Source: Apostichopus japonicus (taxonomy: Eukaryota; Echinodermata; Holothuroidea; Aspidochirotida; Stichopodidae). Taken from it: 64,000 bases of DNA. The notes beneath the pieces are model-generated. The model was not told the DNA's origin. It saw only the letters and a list, made by a program, of their open reading frames with translations, and searched no databases. The stretch is taken from the NCBI RefSeq assembly GCF_037975245.1, contig NC_092562.1, forward strand, positions 20,657,054 to 20,721,053. Direction: 5' to 3'. Made by a program: the position numbers and the translations under genes. Below are positions 22,906 through 37,600 of this stretch, one piece after another. Every line of letters begins with the position of its first letter. Positions within the stretch are counted from its first letter, which is position 1.

Positions 22906-24731
22906 ACACCACCGTTCCACTTAATTTGACCGATGCCAGAAAAAGGAAAGATATTTGAGAAGATTCTGCCTTTATGTGTGTTTTTGTGTGATTTGCTGGT
23001 AATTTTTGGCAATATCATCCAATAGGGAAGCTTGGGTCCATAGGAAAACCTTTTGATAAGTTTCTTCCTCTTCCCCTCCTCTCCTCATTACACAGGATGG
23101 AGATACCCTATGTACTGTATAAAGGGTGGGGGGCAGCAAGGGAAAAAAGGTAGGCTATTTCAAACAACTCTGAATTAAATTCCAATAGTCAACACTAGAT
23201 GGTAGAGAACACATTAGAGAAATGGACAATGTACTGGTACATCCCCTCCTTTCCTCCAACACCCAAACCAGTTTTTTAATTTTTTGGTAGTAATGCACCC
23301 ACTTATAGCTCTCAGCATCTGCAACATTTTTGTTCTGGTGAATTAATGTTTCTTGTGAGTGCCTAAAATGACGAATGAAACTGTATGAAAGCAACCCTCA
23401 GATATCATTACAATGGAAAACAAGTCATCCACATGGAAGACCTCAATGTAGATATATGTATTGGGCATTGAAAATGTTACCTTCTCATTTATGACTATGT
23501 ATAATGTTTTTAATTATGAGTCCCTATAACCGTTTCATACTTTAGTATATATTTTACTTCACATCTGATGTGTTTAGAGGAAATGCATAAACATAGATAA
23601 AGATGACTGTCCCATGGTACCATGAAGTAAAACTGTTTCTTCTCTCCAGGATATAATTTGTCTTAATAAATCTTCTATTCTCATTTTAATACCTTTTCAG
23701 CCTTGGAATTCATCTAACTTTTTCTTTCTCAACTTAAGGTTTAATTTACAGTGTTTCATTAGTAAAGCGAGAAAATAACTAGGAATGTGAGCCTTGTAAA
23801 TTTAAACTATTTGAAAAACACTTTCATTCCTTGTGGGGAACAATTATTTTCATGATATCTGTAAAATGCAACATATTAACTTCAAAATGTGTTTAAAGAT
23901 ACTGTACATAAAGCAAATGACATTTGAAATGATTTATTTTGTCTCTTTTTTTTTTAAGCAACCTGTTGTCTTTCATTTCTATAGAGAAGATATTCCTATT
24001 TCTAAAATCATGTTCAAAGCAGTTGACAACTTCTTTTTAGAAGTTCAAACACTCAGGATGTAGCATTTCAAAATTAAATGCTATTCATAGAGAGAGAGAG
24101 AAACATTTGACCGGCAGGATTAATTAGTTTAGATTCAAGGTTTTCTTGTTGAAATATCTTACAAACAAGAAACAGTCAGGTCTTAATGACTGTTAACAAG
24201 ATTTATATCAAAATTGTTAAAATTAAACAGAAAGATTTGGCACTTTCTTTTTATAGAATTGCAACTTTGAGGTTTGCATATTTTGTTTATAGAATGTTTT
24301 TCCCCAATTCTCACACAAACAAACAAAATACTGAAAATACTAAAGTTCTGTGTAAGAAATTGATGATTCATTTCTGCAATGGTGTTTGCAATGGTGTTTG
24401 AAATCGGCCAAATCTGAAACAAATTTTACTACACAACACCAGATAAATTATTCATTTATAGTAGCAATACCAGCTCCCATCTCAGCACCAACAGAATTAT
24501 GGTGTTAAGTAAGGTTAATCAATTTTTTACATTCTCCACCATTTAATTTTCATAATCACAACTTTTGATTTCGGCGAGCGACTACAAACATGAATTGTAA
24601 GCTTGACAATATTTACCCAAAATTGTAGTCTTTACTGATATATAATTTGCAATTATTTGTAATTTAAGGGATACTTTGGCAAAAGTGGAAGCAAGAAATA
24701 TATAAGAATATAGCCTACCTATTGCCTGTTG
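22906..24731. other. Convergent 3-prime region between CCDC152 and NRDC
   Basis: Contains the 3-prime UTRs of both genes, which face each other. No further exon seen. Confidence 0.5.
23665..23670 (+). promoter_or_regulatory. Candidate polyadenylation signal of CCDC152
   Basis: AATAAA about 760 nt after the stop; it would give a long 3-prime UTR. Motif match only. Confidence 0.3.
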
Positions 24732-24947
24732 TTAATGGTCTAGCTTCCAAGCTGGATAAATAACTAGATTGTCTTTAAATGAATCTATGTTGTTGATTAG
24801 CTGGCCTTTATAACCGTTCTCTAGCGGTAGCATCTCAAGGGACATGGTCGTCAGTTTCTTCCCATCGGTCACATCTTCTTGGTTGGTTTCATCTGATTCA
24901 TCCTGATCTGGCTGGTTGAACTCTTCCAAACTACCGACTCCAATAAC
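24732..24947 (-). CDS. NRDC: NRDC exon 27, terminal
   Basis: VIGVGSLEEFNQPDQDESDE, a hydrophilic loop, then IDSFKDNLVIYPAWKLDH and TAA. The end matches the vertebrate ITDIRAFTTTLNLLPYHK tail. Confidence 0.94.
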   Translation of the reverse strand, partial: VIGVGSLEEFNQPDQDESDETNQEDVTDGKKLTTMSLEMLPLENGYKGQLINNIDSFKDNLVIYPAWKLDH

Positions 24948-27900
24948 CTGAAGATCAGCAAAAATGGTTTTTCAAAGCAAATTGCTTTACATTCAGGATG
25001 TAATACTTTCTCTTTAAGCAAATGCACTTCACTTCAGCTATTAACCAACAATTATTCCAAGTTTTGGATACAGTCTGAATTAAGGTTGTGGACTTATTGC
25101 AATTTTAAACTTTTGGCCCCTCCCAACAAATTTGTCCCAAAAATATTTGACCCAAAGAAAGTGGCTCAAAAATATATTTGCCCCCCCCCCCAAAAAAAAT
25201 TGAACCTCAAATATGTTTGCCCAAATGGTCTCAAAAATATTGGGCCCAACAAATTCGGGCCCAAAGAATGTGTCCCAAAAAGTATTTGAGGTGGAAAATG
25301 AAATTTGGGCCCACCCTGCACAACATGGGCCATCAAATTTTCAAATTTTTCAGATGGTCCCAACAGAATTAGGCCAACATGTACCTGCTCTTAATCAACA
25401 ACTGTATACCAAGTTTGGCTACAATCTGACATATGGTTGCAGAGTATTGCAATGCAATGCTTGATAACATTTGTGTTTTAGGAGTGTTAGCTCAGTGGTT
25501 AACACTGGTGCCTTCTAATCATAAGGTCCCCAGTTCGAGTCACTCCAAGATTAACGCATGTTGCCCAGTTGTTGACAATTCATAATCATGGACATTAAAT
25601 ATGAATCTAAGAGACTGACTTCTGTCAGCTTTTGGCTTTGATAAGCGAATGAGGCTTCTTCGCAAGTTCCTGCTTGCAGGAGGATCTAAAATACATTTGT
25701 TGACCATTATCTAACTTTCTAGCACATTTGATAGCAATGATGACAACATACCTGAGTGCTGAGTTTCCTACAATCTTCTCCATCTCTCAAATGTTTCCCC
25801 AAGAATTCTCCAATTTCCTCCAAGGTTAACTTCTTCAAGTACTCCACCTGAGAAGAAAAATGAGAGAATATGTCATAACAAACTGAAATACTAATATGTG
25901 AGATTCACTATAATGAGGTCAAAGGTCGTAACAGGATACCACCACACCTGCACATAAACCCCCGTTTCAACATGTTACATAATACTATGATTGCCGTTTA
26001 AGCAATTTGGTTTAATTCTTGTCTTTTGTGTAACCCATCAACAGGCCAGAGTTTACTCATCTCAATTAAGTTGTTACCTCATTTTATCTGAGGGAGAAAA
26101 AGCTGTTGCAGCATGGGGGGTGGGTAGGGGAAGTTAATTTTTTCCCCCTTTTGTAGGAAATATTTATTTTGAAAGGTATCTGGATGATTTTGGTTGTCAG
26201 ATTTGAGGGTAAAGGGGTCGAGCCCTATAGCAAGGAGAAATTAAGGTTTCCAGTAGTAGACCATAATGACAGGGTGTTAACCTGGCAGAGTAGAGAATAC
26301 GTTTAACATACATCTGAACTTCCCAGGACATTTTGGTATATAATGTGAGCATCTGGGTGGTGGATTTACCAAATTGTAGAAAATGTGCAGATTTTTTTGG
26401 GATAATTCCGACATAGTTTGTAACATATACAGTGCAAAAAGTTTCTATGACAGTAATCTAGCTCTTAACTTTGAGCACGGAAAGACAAATAATAGTCAAT
26501 AGTAACAGCCTTCCAACCATTCTCATCTTTATAAGGTACAGAAGATTAATATTGGGCCCACCCTTGGTCTATATCAAGTTAAACTGAGGTGGATGTTCTT
26601 ACTTTTGAGAATTCCTCCCAGAGAACAGAAAATGTTTGCAAACTAAAAATACAATGAATAAACAACAAATAGATATTTTGCCATCCTAGACCTGCTACTC
26701 TTATACTTAGCTTCTGCAATGCAGAAGATAACCAATTTGTCTAAAGATTTTAGTTTGAAGATCAAATCCCATTAAGGTATTAGTAGAATGTTAATCTTTT
26801 GCCACGATGACGGAGAAACTACTCGCCTCTCTGTGTATCCTGTCGAAGAGATATGATTGATCTTTGACCTCAAACCAGTTTCGTTTGACCTCTTCGCCGA
26901 GATGGAGATCGGCGCACATCTTAATATTTATCAAACCATTAATCTGCTCCTTAAAGGTCTCCTCTGAGTAATTATTCAGAACCTTGCTGTTGAACTGTTG
27001 TAAAAAGGCGTCTATCCTGTTGTCAACGTGAGCACCGCTGGAAGATTGAAAAGTGAAGTAGATGATATCATTTCAACATGCAAAATGAAAGTAACAGCAA
27101 TCTCTCAATGCAAAACAAAAGTAACAGCAATCTCTCAATGCAAAACAAAAGTAACAGCAATCTCTCAATGCAAAACAAAAGTAACAGCAATCTCTCAATG
27201 CAAAACAAAAGTAACAGCAATCTCTCAATGCAAAATGAAAGTAACAGCAATCTCTCAATGCAAACAAAAGTAACAACAATCTCTCAATGCAAACAAAAGT
27301 AACAGCAATCTCTCAATGCAAACAAAAGTAACAGCAATCTCTCAATGCAAACAAAAGTAACAGCAATCTCTCAATGCAAAACGAAAGTAACAGCAATCTC
27401 TCAATGCAAACAAAAGTAACAGCAATCTCTCAATGCAAACAAAAGTAACAGCAATCTCTCAATGCAAAACGAAAGTAACAGCAATCTCTCAATGCGAACA
27501 AAAGTAACAGCAATCTCTCAATGCAAACAAAAGTAACAGCAATCTCTCAATGCAAACAAAAGTAACAGCAATCTCTCAATGCAAAAACATGAATATTGGG
27601 GCAAGAAACATGGCAAGGGAGAAGAGGGGGGCGGCTAGTTTGGGTCCTATGCAATTTTACTTGTTTTTTTCAGGTTTATAATTTCATTTCATACTGCTAT
27701 CCAAATTGCTAGTTTCATCGACTCGACAAGAAACCTCACAAAGAAAGACGTGATTGTTTAACCTTGTACGGCACTATAGTTGATGCCAGGCTGGATTTAA
27801 TGCATAAAATGCAGCTGACATTTGTCAGATGAGAAAGAGGAAGAAGAATCTGTACAATTGATGAAACTGCAGTTTGTCTAAGAAAAAATGTTCTAAATTG

Positions 27901-28555
27901 CGTGCGCCGGTTTGTGGCTGCACCCTATGGGAAGTCCCCCAGGGGACACGTGGCGGGTGGTGCACTGTGGTGCCCCAGGAGAGATTGTTTGAATTGTGCA
28001 CACTTTGGTGTGTAGGAGCGACAAGTTACCAATGACCAGAGTTAATTGTAAAGCGCATAGAACTTGTGGATTATGCGCTATATAAATAACGGCGTAATAA
28101 TGATAAAAATAATTATAAATTGTGTCCATTGAGAAAAAATGTAGATGTGATTGGGCGAATTTTTAGGACTGGTCGAGAGAGTTCACCTACGGCGTTTGAG
28201 CATAGAAAAGAAATATGAACCAATCATGACACAAAAAGAAATGCAATGGTTAAAAAAAAAGGCCAAGTATTCTTTCTTGCACTCTGTGAATCCTCTCTAA
28301 GTCCAACCACGTTAATAACAAAGCCAAACCCTAAAGACTACAAACTTGCACCTGGTGAAATTCCAGATTATTCTGTGCTATTGTACAGGTAAGTGACCTA
28401 CATGCTACTACCATGTGATTAATTGCCTAGATTCTTCCAATAAAAGTTATTACATAATTTCTGTACTGCAACGTTTCTTTTTACGATACAAATTTCCAAA
28501 CAAACTAATTACTCTGGGCATAGGTCTCAAATGCTTACTTAACTTTATATATATA

Positions 28556-28603
<48 letters not shown>

Positions 28604-31600
28604 AATATATAACATAACATATATACATATAACATATATATATATACATATATAACATAACAAGACTGAATGCTTAAATCTTAAACTATCTCACCTGAAT
28701 TTTGTTGCCTGAGTTGTTACCGTCACACTGAATCCCAATATGCCAAAAGTATTACGACAGGTGGCATGAACGCTGTACCTGAAGGAAGAACCAAAAAACA
28801 TCACACAATTCCCGTTTCACGAGTCATTACAAACATTCCCTCTCGATGGGAGGAGTATTGCAAATGTGTGTATTTCTGATAGGAAATTTCAGGCACCCAG
28901 TTACCTGTAGTAGTTTTGGACTAGGTTAAGTGATGTAATCAGAGGCATGCATTTCAGTGGAAAAAAACATTTTGTACTCGTAGAAAATTGATGGGGAAGG
29001 AGAAGGATGGATCCCTCAAGTGTCCTATTCATTCAGCGGTTTGTGTGACTTTGTGTCAAAATGTCATATTCTCAATGCAGTAGGGCAGGAGTGCTGTTAT
29101 TGGCTGGGGTCGCAGAGGGGCCACCCAAGAGGGCTGGAGGATCATGCTGCGGTCAAGGGGGAAGACACTGAGGCCATTTTCATACATTTCATGTTCTTTT
29201 ATAGTGATTGTCAAGCACAAATATAGTGTAAGAAAGAAATTATGCTGATTTTTAAAAATAAATTTTAGTAAGTTATTGGGAGGGGTGGAATGCCCCCTGG
29301 CTTCTTTTCTACATGCATTGGTGTAAATGTAAACATAGTTGTTAGGGTTAGTCCCTGACAGAGGACAAGAACATGGCCAGAAGATGGGGAGTTAGAGAAC
29401 CACATAGGCAAATATCAATACATAATTACATGCGCAAGGTCAGTTAAGGTCATGTGGAGGTGTGGACCTCTTGAGTTCAGAATATCAACAGACTTTACAA
29501 AGACTGACTTTGGAAGTAACATAACATAAAGATATCTTACAGAAATGACTTTCAAACTGTCATTCATTTGAAGGGATTCATCCAACCTCATTTTAATGAA
29601 GGATACGGCCAGCTGCTTGTTGTTCTCACACCATACTGTAATAAGCAGCAGTTATGTTTACGACGCTTAAGCGACCACAGATGTGGGAGAAACCTGCAAG
29701 GGCTAATGGATTATAACTTGGTGGCTTCCAATTTAACCTTTAAACTCATATTTGGATTCTTTTCAATTTAGAAAGTCATTCCAGATGGGGAAACCATAGA
29801 TTGCTCTTGGATGAAAAAACCCACCTTAATATGACCCGGCCGGGAATCGAACCCCAAACCTCCCGATTGCTAAGCCTCATTGCTTCAAATGCCACCACCT
29901 TTATCCACAGCACCAGTTAATATGCACAAGTTAATATGCACACTTTACATGATGTAAGTGGTTTTACATTGCTGTTGACTTGTATGGCTTGTTGTTGACT
30001 TGTATGACTATGGCAAGCTGCTTGTCATTGTCACACCATACAAGTTGAATATGCACACTTCACATCATGTAAGTGGTTTTACATTGCTGTTGACTTGTAT
30101 GGCTTGTTGTTGACTTGTATGACTATGGCAAGCTGATTGTCATTCTCACACCATACAAGTTGAATATACACACTTCACATCATGTACGTGGTTTTACATT
30201 GCTGTTGGTATGTATGGCATGTTGTTGACTTGTATGACAATTTTAACAGAGCGTACTTTCATAAACCTGGCTTTCCAGCTAGAAGTGGAACCCTTGATTT
30301 CACTTGATGGGATAAAACATATTGAATTATTACAGTGTTATTGTAATAAATGCAAACCCTATCATGTTAACAGGTATAATGGTCCACATCCCAAAAGTAG
30401 CTGCTAGGAGGGATGTTTCTTTTGAATTCTGCCATACAATTTTAGGAAGTGATCTTACCCTAGTTGCTCTTGAGTCCTTAGCGTATCAAAGCAAGGTTCT
30501 TCCATCATGACCTGAAACAAAGAGAATGTAGATCTACTTTAATACGAATGAATGAATATATCAACATGGTGTGAAGGAAGTAAACTAAAAAAAAAACCTG
30601 AGGGCTTGTAGAGAGCTGTCTCCCTGGAAGAAGAAAAACATACACAAACAGAAGATAGACAGTAGTTAATTAAATAACAAACACTGATGGCATAAACCCC
30701 ATCTCTAAGCTGACAATAACCATGTCCCAGTATTGCACCTCCCCAACCACCCCCCCCCCCAACACGAAATGTACATACATATCAATGAACAACTCCCTCC
30801 AATATCTACCACTGCTTAGCATTCAGTATGATATATTTAGAAATTAACAACCTACAGCCAGGCTTAACCGACATACCACTATAGCATTTAACATGCTGTA
30901 CATCTGGATGTTACCGGGACCCCACTGGTAGTAGTTAGTCACCACTGTGTTCTTGTCCTTTGGTCCGAGACCTTTGACCCGACATATATGTTGACCTTTA
31001 CCCAACTGTACTACTCTAGTTTGTGGAAGCTCATCAGATGGAATGGGTTTGCAAGCTAGCTTCTTCCTGATGTATTCTTCGAATCCCAGAGCTTCCTGTA
31101 ACGAAACAAATCACACAAAAAACACACGTTTTTCAAAATTCCATCGGCTTCCGTTAAATAGTAACAAATTTATGCATTACCTGTAGAGAGGTAAACATGA
31201 TATTGAATGTATACACATACACAATCATTTGTCATGTTTGCTAGAAAACATGTTTGCAGAAACAGATAATATCTAGAAGGGTTGAAAAAGATTTAAATAA
31301 ATCAGAATTCTCACCTTTGATGTGATGTTGCCTTGGATTAACGCTTCTATGAAAAGTCTCTCTCTGAATTTCTCCGAGAATGAAAGAACCTGTTCTTTTG
31401 TGATGCTATGAACCACTGTTGCTTTATCCATCGGAATCCATTTTTTCTCTTGCAGTATGGTGAGTCTGACATCCCTAAATGAGATTATGTAAATGAACAG
31501 AAGAAAGTAAACAAGTCTGTCTGGAAATTGACTTAAAAAGCAATGTTAATATCGATTGTTTATCTCGTCGGTCTAGGCCTGGTTGGTTTTTTGATAGATT

Positions 31601-34600
31601 ATAATTCATATACCCCAAAAAAAATCCAAAACCTTGTACAAAAAAATGTTTTATATCTTTATAAAAATGGAACCAGTGGGTCACATACAACATTATTTAC
31701 TACTTGAAAATATCTTTCACTTTTTCTATATTAGTAATTTGTGTGATATCAAACATAACAAAACTTGTAAAAATCGCTTTTTTTTTATTAGTAATTTGTG
31801 TGATATCAAACATAACAAAACTTGTAAAAAAAAAAATGTGCCTCTCTCAATAATACCAAATTCCTCTTCTAGCATTTATAAAGTTTGACTGAGAGCTGCT
31901 GCATATACTCTGGAAATGATAGGTTTCATAGCCTAAGCTGTTACTGAGGAATGTGGACACCGCATTTGTCACTAACAAACCTTAAAGTTTCCCAAATTTC
32001 GAAGTTAGCGAACGCACTTGAAAGCACACACAGAGATACATACGTGTTAAGGCTACTCTTTGTAATGTTATGGTTGTAGTAAGATCTGGTCATGTCTTGC
32101 TTCACGCTCTTGAATAGATCGTCTGTCACTTTAAAATCGGCCAAGTAATCGATCAGCGTCTCGAACAGAACCTGTCAAGAAAAGATGGTCGATATTTGAA
32201 TGTCACCATTTACGAAATTATGAAGAGTTTTCATATCATACACACCGTGAATCGATTTGTATATGGGACACAAAATAATCAGGGTCATTTATGTCAGAGG
32301 TCATCAAGATCCAGGGTCAGGTCCAGGGAACAAGTCAGTCACCATCCTGTCTGGACTCTATATTTTTCCATACAAAAGTATATTATGAAAATTGAGCCAT
32401 ATTTTTGCCAAGCCCCCCCCCCCCCACAATCAAATCAAAAGGAGTTTAACCCCTGGTCGACCTAACGAGAGGTCCTACGGGGGATAATTAGATTGTTTTT
32501 TTTATAGAATAGGCACTTTTTTTTCTTGGGAAAGTTGTCTATGTTCAGTCAGTGAGTTGCTGGTAAGTGAAATCTTATGTAATTGCATTGTATAGATAGC
32601 CATAAACATACCCGAGGTCGGAGTTGAAGAGCCAATTAGGGAGGGATTTCCAAAAAAGAGGAATTTCTAAGTATTGAGGATTTTGAAGATGGAGTGGTTT
32701 CTATTGTTTGGGTAGGGAGTGGTTGCTACTTTGTCGGAATTGTTTGTTTTGTTCTCCCCATAATTGGACCACCAGACCTTAAGAGCTGTAGGCCCCCACT
32801 TGATCTTCCCTCGTGTCAAGCCTGATGGATGAATTCATCGAGAAGAACCTCGGTGGGAACTCACCGGCAACTTGTGGTTAAATCCGTTGACTTTCATCGC
32901 GAGACCGGTCTCTTCCGTTTTGAAAGTGTACAGCAAGTCTGCGACGTCGGCGTCGTAACCTACTTCCGAGAGATTGTGTTCCAGGATGGACGTCATGAAG
33001 TCAAAGAGGACGAGGTTGGTCTTACTCTCGTTGACCAGCGGTGTGACGAGATGGAAACAGAGATAACCTTAGAGAAAGAAAGAAACATATTATTTACGGC
33101 AAGATTGTGAAGCCTGTTGTCACTTAAAATAACGAGGGCGAGGAATTTACAATGCCAACATTACTTTGCAAGGTAACATGGTGACTTCATATCCAATAAT
33201 CTTAGAACGTTTCATTATTTTTCACATCAAGAAAGATGGCTGTTTTAGTTATCCCATGATAGAAACACAAAAGCATAAATTAAAAAAATTGGTAGCTTGT
33301 AAAACACATTAAAAATCATACCAAAAATACAGGTCATTTTACTCTAAAATTTTTGTCTCTTGTTTAAATGCATGTTAATAATGGAAATAATACAAAGGAT
33401 TAGAATACCCAATATTTTTTCATGAACTTGTGTCTGCAGGAGCAGTTGGTTATGTTCTTTTTTTTTATTATCACCTTCATGCTCCAGTACTAGTAGATAG
33501 CCTACAATCACTTTTGTATTTTAATGATTTTAAGTTATTCCCTAAATATTGTTATCCTTTTACATAATTGCTCTGTTTTGGACATTGATGCTGCATATGC
33601 TCATTGCTCAATCTTCTTAAAAGTGCCAAAATTTGTACAGGAGTCCCTCATTACTGTATGTTATTGTGATGTTAGGCGCTCCTATCATGAACTGAACAGA
33701 GATAATTCGGAGAATGATTAAATATAAAATATTAGTGAACACAAAAACCCCAGTTAAGCCAAAAGAGCATTTCAGAGATTAAGCATGTTTTAAAGTTGTA
33801 CACATTGAAAACTGGAACAGCTATAATAGAAACATTACTGGCGCTCAATAGTAAATTCTGATTAGAGTGCTCCTTTAATGCATATGTCTTGGTAGTTGCA
33901 AGTTGTTGCTTCTAACTTTTTACGTTTCTATCCCAAATGTTTGTACAATGCGAACAAACGGCAGTCAGCGACTCAATAACATTCACTGTAATTGCATTCT
34001 GGATTGTTCATTCCAATAGTTTGATAAAACAACATGTTTACTAGCAATGATGACTGCAAAAAATTGTCATTGTCACATACAAGTCACATGGGATATAATT
34101 ACTTTCTGTACTAAAACCTTTATATTGAATTAATAAATAAATAAATAAATATATAAATAAATAAACAAAAAAACTGACATATCTTTGGATTTTGTGAAGT
34201 GAACAAATCAACTGAACATTTCCTTACAAAATGGTTCCAAACAGAAAATAATAATAAGACCATTTCTTTACAGTCATAATGGCTGGAATATTTTGCATCT
34301 GGCAATTCTCACCTTTTGGTGAGTTAAACTTGCTGTCTCTTTTGTACCAGACTCGGCTTTGTGGCGTGTCTAAAATACAGACCGGATACTCAGTGTCCTC
34401 CCTGTCAGCTGGCTTCAAATCAAAGTTGGTTGCTATAGGAACAATCATGGAAAAATGAATCATTAAAAATGCAAAATCACCAGGGTTGGAAAATTTTGCA
34501 AACCGTCCGAATCAGGTTAGACGTGGGGAAAATGACTGGTTCTAGATAAATATGAAAAAATAAAGTTTGAAAGGTGTTCAAATAACAATTAAAAAAAGTA

Positions 34601-37600
34601 GAAAACATAAGTCAGGTGTTTCACTATTCTTTTCATTGTTAAGTACCCTTTTGTATCAAGAGTGTTTGTGCATACACTTTGTGAGCAACTGGAAAGAAAT
34701 CGACCTACGTTCTTCCCTACTTTGTTTTTACAACCTAGCCTGTAAACTGAGGCTGTATATCTTTCTGTCTGTGCATGGAAAAGGTTGAGAGGAATTGTCA
34801 TAGATATCACCAGATTTCTTTTATTTACATAAAGATACAAGTGCACACCAGATAGGAAAGAGACAACACATACTGAGAGAGTGTGAGTGCAGCATTAACT
34901 TATTTCATGCATCGTTTTTATGCAACACTTTCGTTTGGATGGAACTTGCGCAAAGATACGTTTGCTCTAAAAAATTATGATCTTTTACATATTGGTATTG
35001 TATTCAGTAAACAAAAATCTAGACCCACCGTGGAAGAAAAAGATAGCAAAAATTATCAACAGCTATTTCAAAATTCCTTGAGGTCGCAAATGGGACTAAA
35101 TGGTAATGCAAGATAGGAATGATGTTATTGTTGTCTTAAGTATGCTGCACACCATGTGTAAAGTTAATTGTATTACGTTATGTTCTCTGGTTCACGTATT
35201 AAGTATCCTATTGAGTAGATGTAGTTTTGAAAAGCTCACACCTCAACAACGTTCGTTAATGAAGTTCTAGCTCAGTCTGAGTATTCCTCCTCGGACCATG
35301 TCCCTGCCCTTAATCGGAGACCTCCTTTTACCGACCACGTTAGAGTTCGTATATGGCCGGGTGGGACCATTGATACTAATTTCCATCAACGAATTTGATA
35401 TGAGTTTTTTCTTCTTCTTGTAGACTGGTGTGTAGGCGGGGGAGGGGATCATGGCCAAAGATGTGCGGGTCCTGGATAATGGTCTATGTCTTGCGCTTGA
35501 GAAGCACGCACCTGAACAACGTTAATATTACAGCGAGTATGCAAGTCATGTCTGCATAATCTCTGACTTCTGAGTATTACCCTCTGACCAACAGAACTTA
35601 ACCGGACCATATTTACAGTAGCACTCTGATATGGTTTTAAAGCCAGATCACTGGAAGAGAACTGAAACTTATGCATTCTCTGTGAGGCGTTCATCAACTC
35701 TGGTACATTCAACATACAGCAGAGGTCATTCTTTGCCAACCTTTTAATCATGTTAAAATTAATTTAAGCATTGAAAACATTCAGCATGTTTCCATGGCAA
35801 CATTCTACAAGGTAGTCTGCCAACTTCAAATTACCTATAAACTTGTTTGGCTTTGGGAGATGCAAATCTGGATTAAGTTGTATATCTGTTGACAAAATGA
35901 AAAGAGATGTTATTGGTTAACATAGACCAGGAAAGGGGTGTTTCACAGAGAAAAAGGTTTAGACAAGAAAATAATGTCTCGGACAAGTTCAAATACAAAG
36001 ATTTCTCATCAAAACGGTATAATGCTGATGATCTTCTCAAGCTTGATGTAGTTTGATGGATAAACAAACCACTGGCTTATTATCAACAGACTGAAAAGTG
36101 AAAACCGAGATGCCTCGCTTCACATCTTACCAAAATTTCATATTAGAAATTGCCTTTTTTCAGTTATGTTAAGTTGAAGCTTTGCATCCCTTTCTTAATC
36201 CATTTTGTTCCCTTCTTCTTTTCTTTTTCTCTCTTTCCAGTTCTTTTCTCCTTTCCTCTCTCTTTCTGTTTTGTATTTTTTTTTGGTGTGTATATGAATC
36301 TTTTTGTATGTTGTCATTACGGTCACTAGCTATTGTTAGCAGTATATATGTTTTCTAGTGCTCCTTATAAATACAGTTTCATATTATTTTCCTTTCTTTT
36401 TTCTTTTGGTAAGATAAAATATAAGAAATCAATTTGAAATGAAGTTAAAAGTGAGTAAAATTGAAATATGCTCACTTTCTGCTCTTGACTTCCATTCTGC
36501 TGGTAATTCATGAATAGAATACTTGGTCTTGTACCAATATTCTTCTTCCGACGAAAATTCTTCGTCGTCGAATGATTTGGAGTAGAGGATAACGTTAGCT
36601 TTGTCTAGGGTCATGTAATTAGCACATTCTGCATAAATCTGGAAAAACGGAAGAAAAAAGAACAAAAAACAACTCAACACAGAATGGAATGAAATGAAAG
36701 GCAACAATGTTGCTTATATAATATTGCATCCTACAAATATATAAAACCTAAGGAGAAGCTTGTGTGAGGTTTCCAAAGACGTCATAATGTGCAGAAGTTG
36801 TAAATTGCATGAATTGACTACAGCCATGGGGGATTTCAGTTTATTAAATATTTCATTTGTTTTTTAGTTGTTTAAATTTATTTTAAAGGAAAAGGGGACT
36901 TTTTGAGTGGCTTCCTGATTTTTCATTTAATTAATCCTCTTGCTCTTACTCCCCTTCCACTTCCTCTATTCCCCTCCACACAAAGCCCCCCCCCCCACAT
37001 CCCCCTTTCATCCTCTTCCTTCTTCTGCTTTGTGCCTTTTTTAAAAGCCCATCGGTATAAAGCCAATCTCCAAGATGCCCAGGACAAGTAAAATCTTATA
37101 CAGTACTTTAAGGTTCCTCTTGTTGGTTTCATTATTGCTTTTGAAAAGTAACGTTTCAGACAGTAAACACCAGTTAAACTAAATTAATACAGCAACTGAC
37201 AGAAGACACATAGTATTACAAAAACAAAGATCCACTCAAGTACTTCTCGACCTTGTAAAACAATCTAGTAGGGAACAAAATGTTGCTCGTTGTAGCTTCA
37301 TATCATTCACATAAATTCAGGATCAGAAACAGAGATGAACCTTGACGTAGATGCAGGTCTACATTTAAACAATGATGTTTGCACACCCAGGCTTGTGAGG
37401 TTTTTTCCATTCTGTAGTCACCATAGTAACAAGAGATGTTGCCATGTCAAGATCTAAATATGTGACAATGTATCTCAACACAGAGATGGGAAAAGAAATG
37501 TTAACATACTGCTTATCTACTGAAGCCAGTGGATGTAAATATATAAATGTTAATGCCTAAAATTCCACAATCTTACCCACTTGCTTAAAAATGCTAGTAC

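Noticed and set aside
27028..27302. Repetitive frames such as KVTAISQC on both strands
   Set aside because: They come from the 30-bp minisatellite, whose unit length is divisible by three.
32829..33110. A 93-codon plus-strand frame
   Set aside because: Reverse-complement shadow of nardilysin exon 19.
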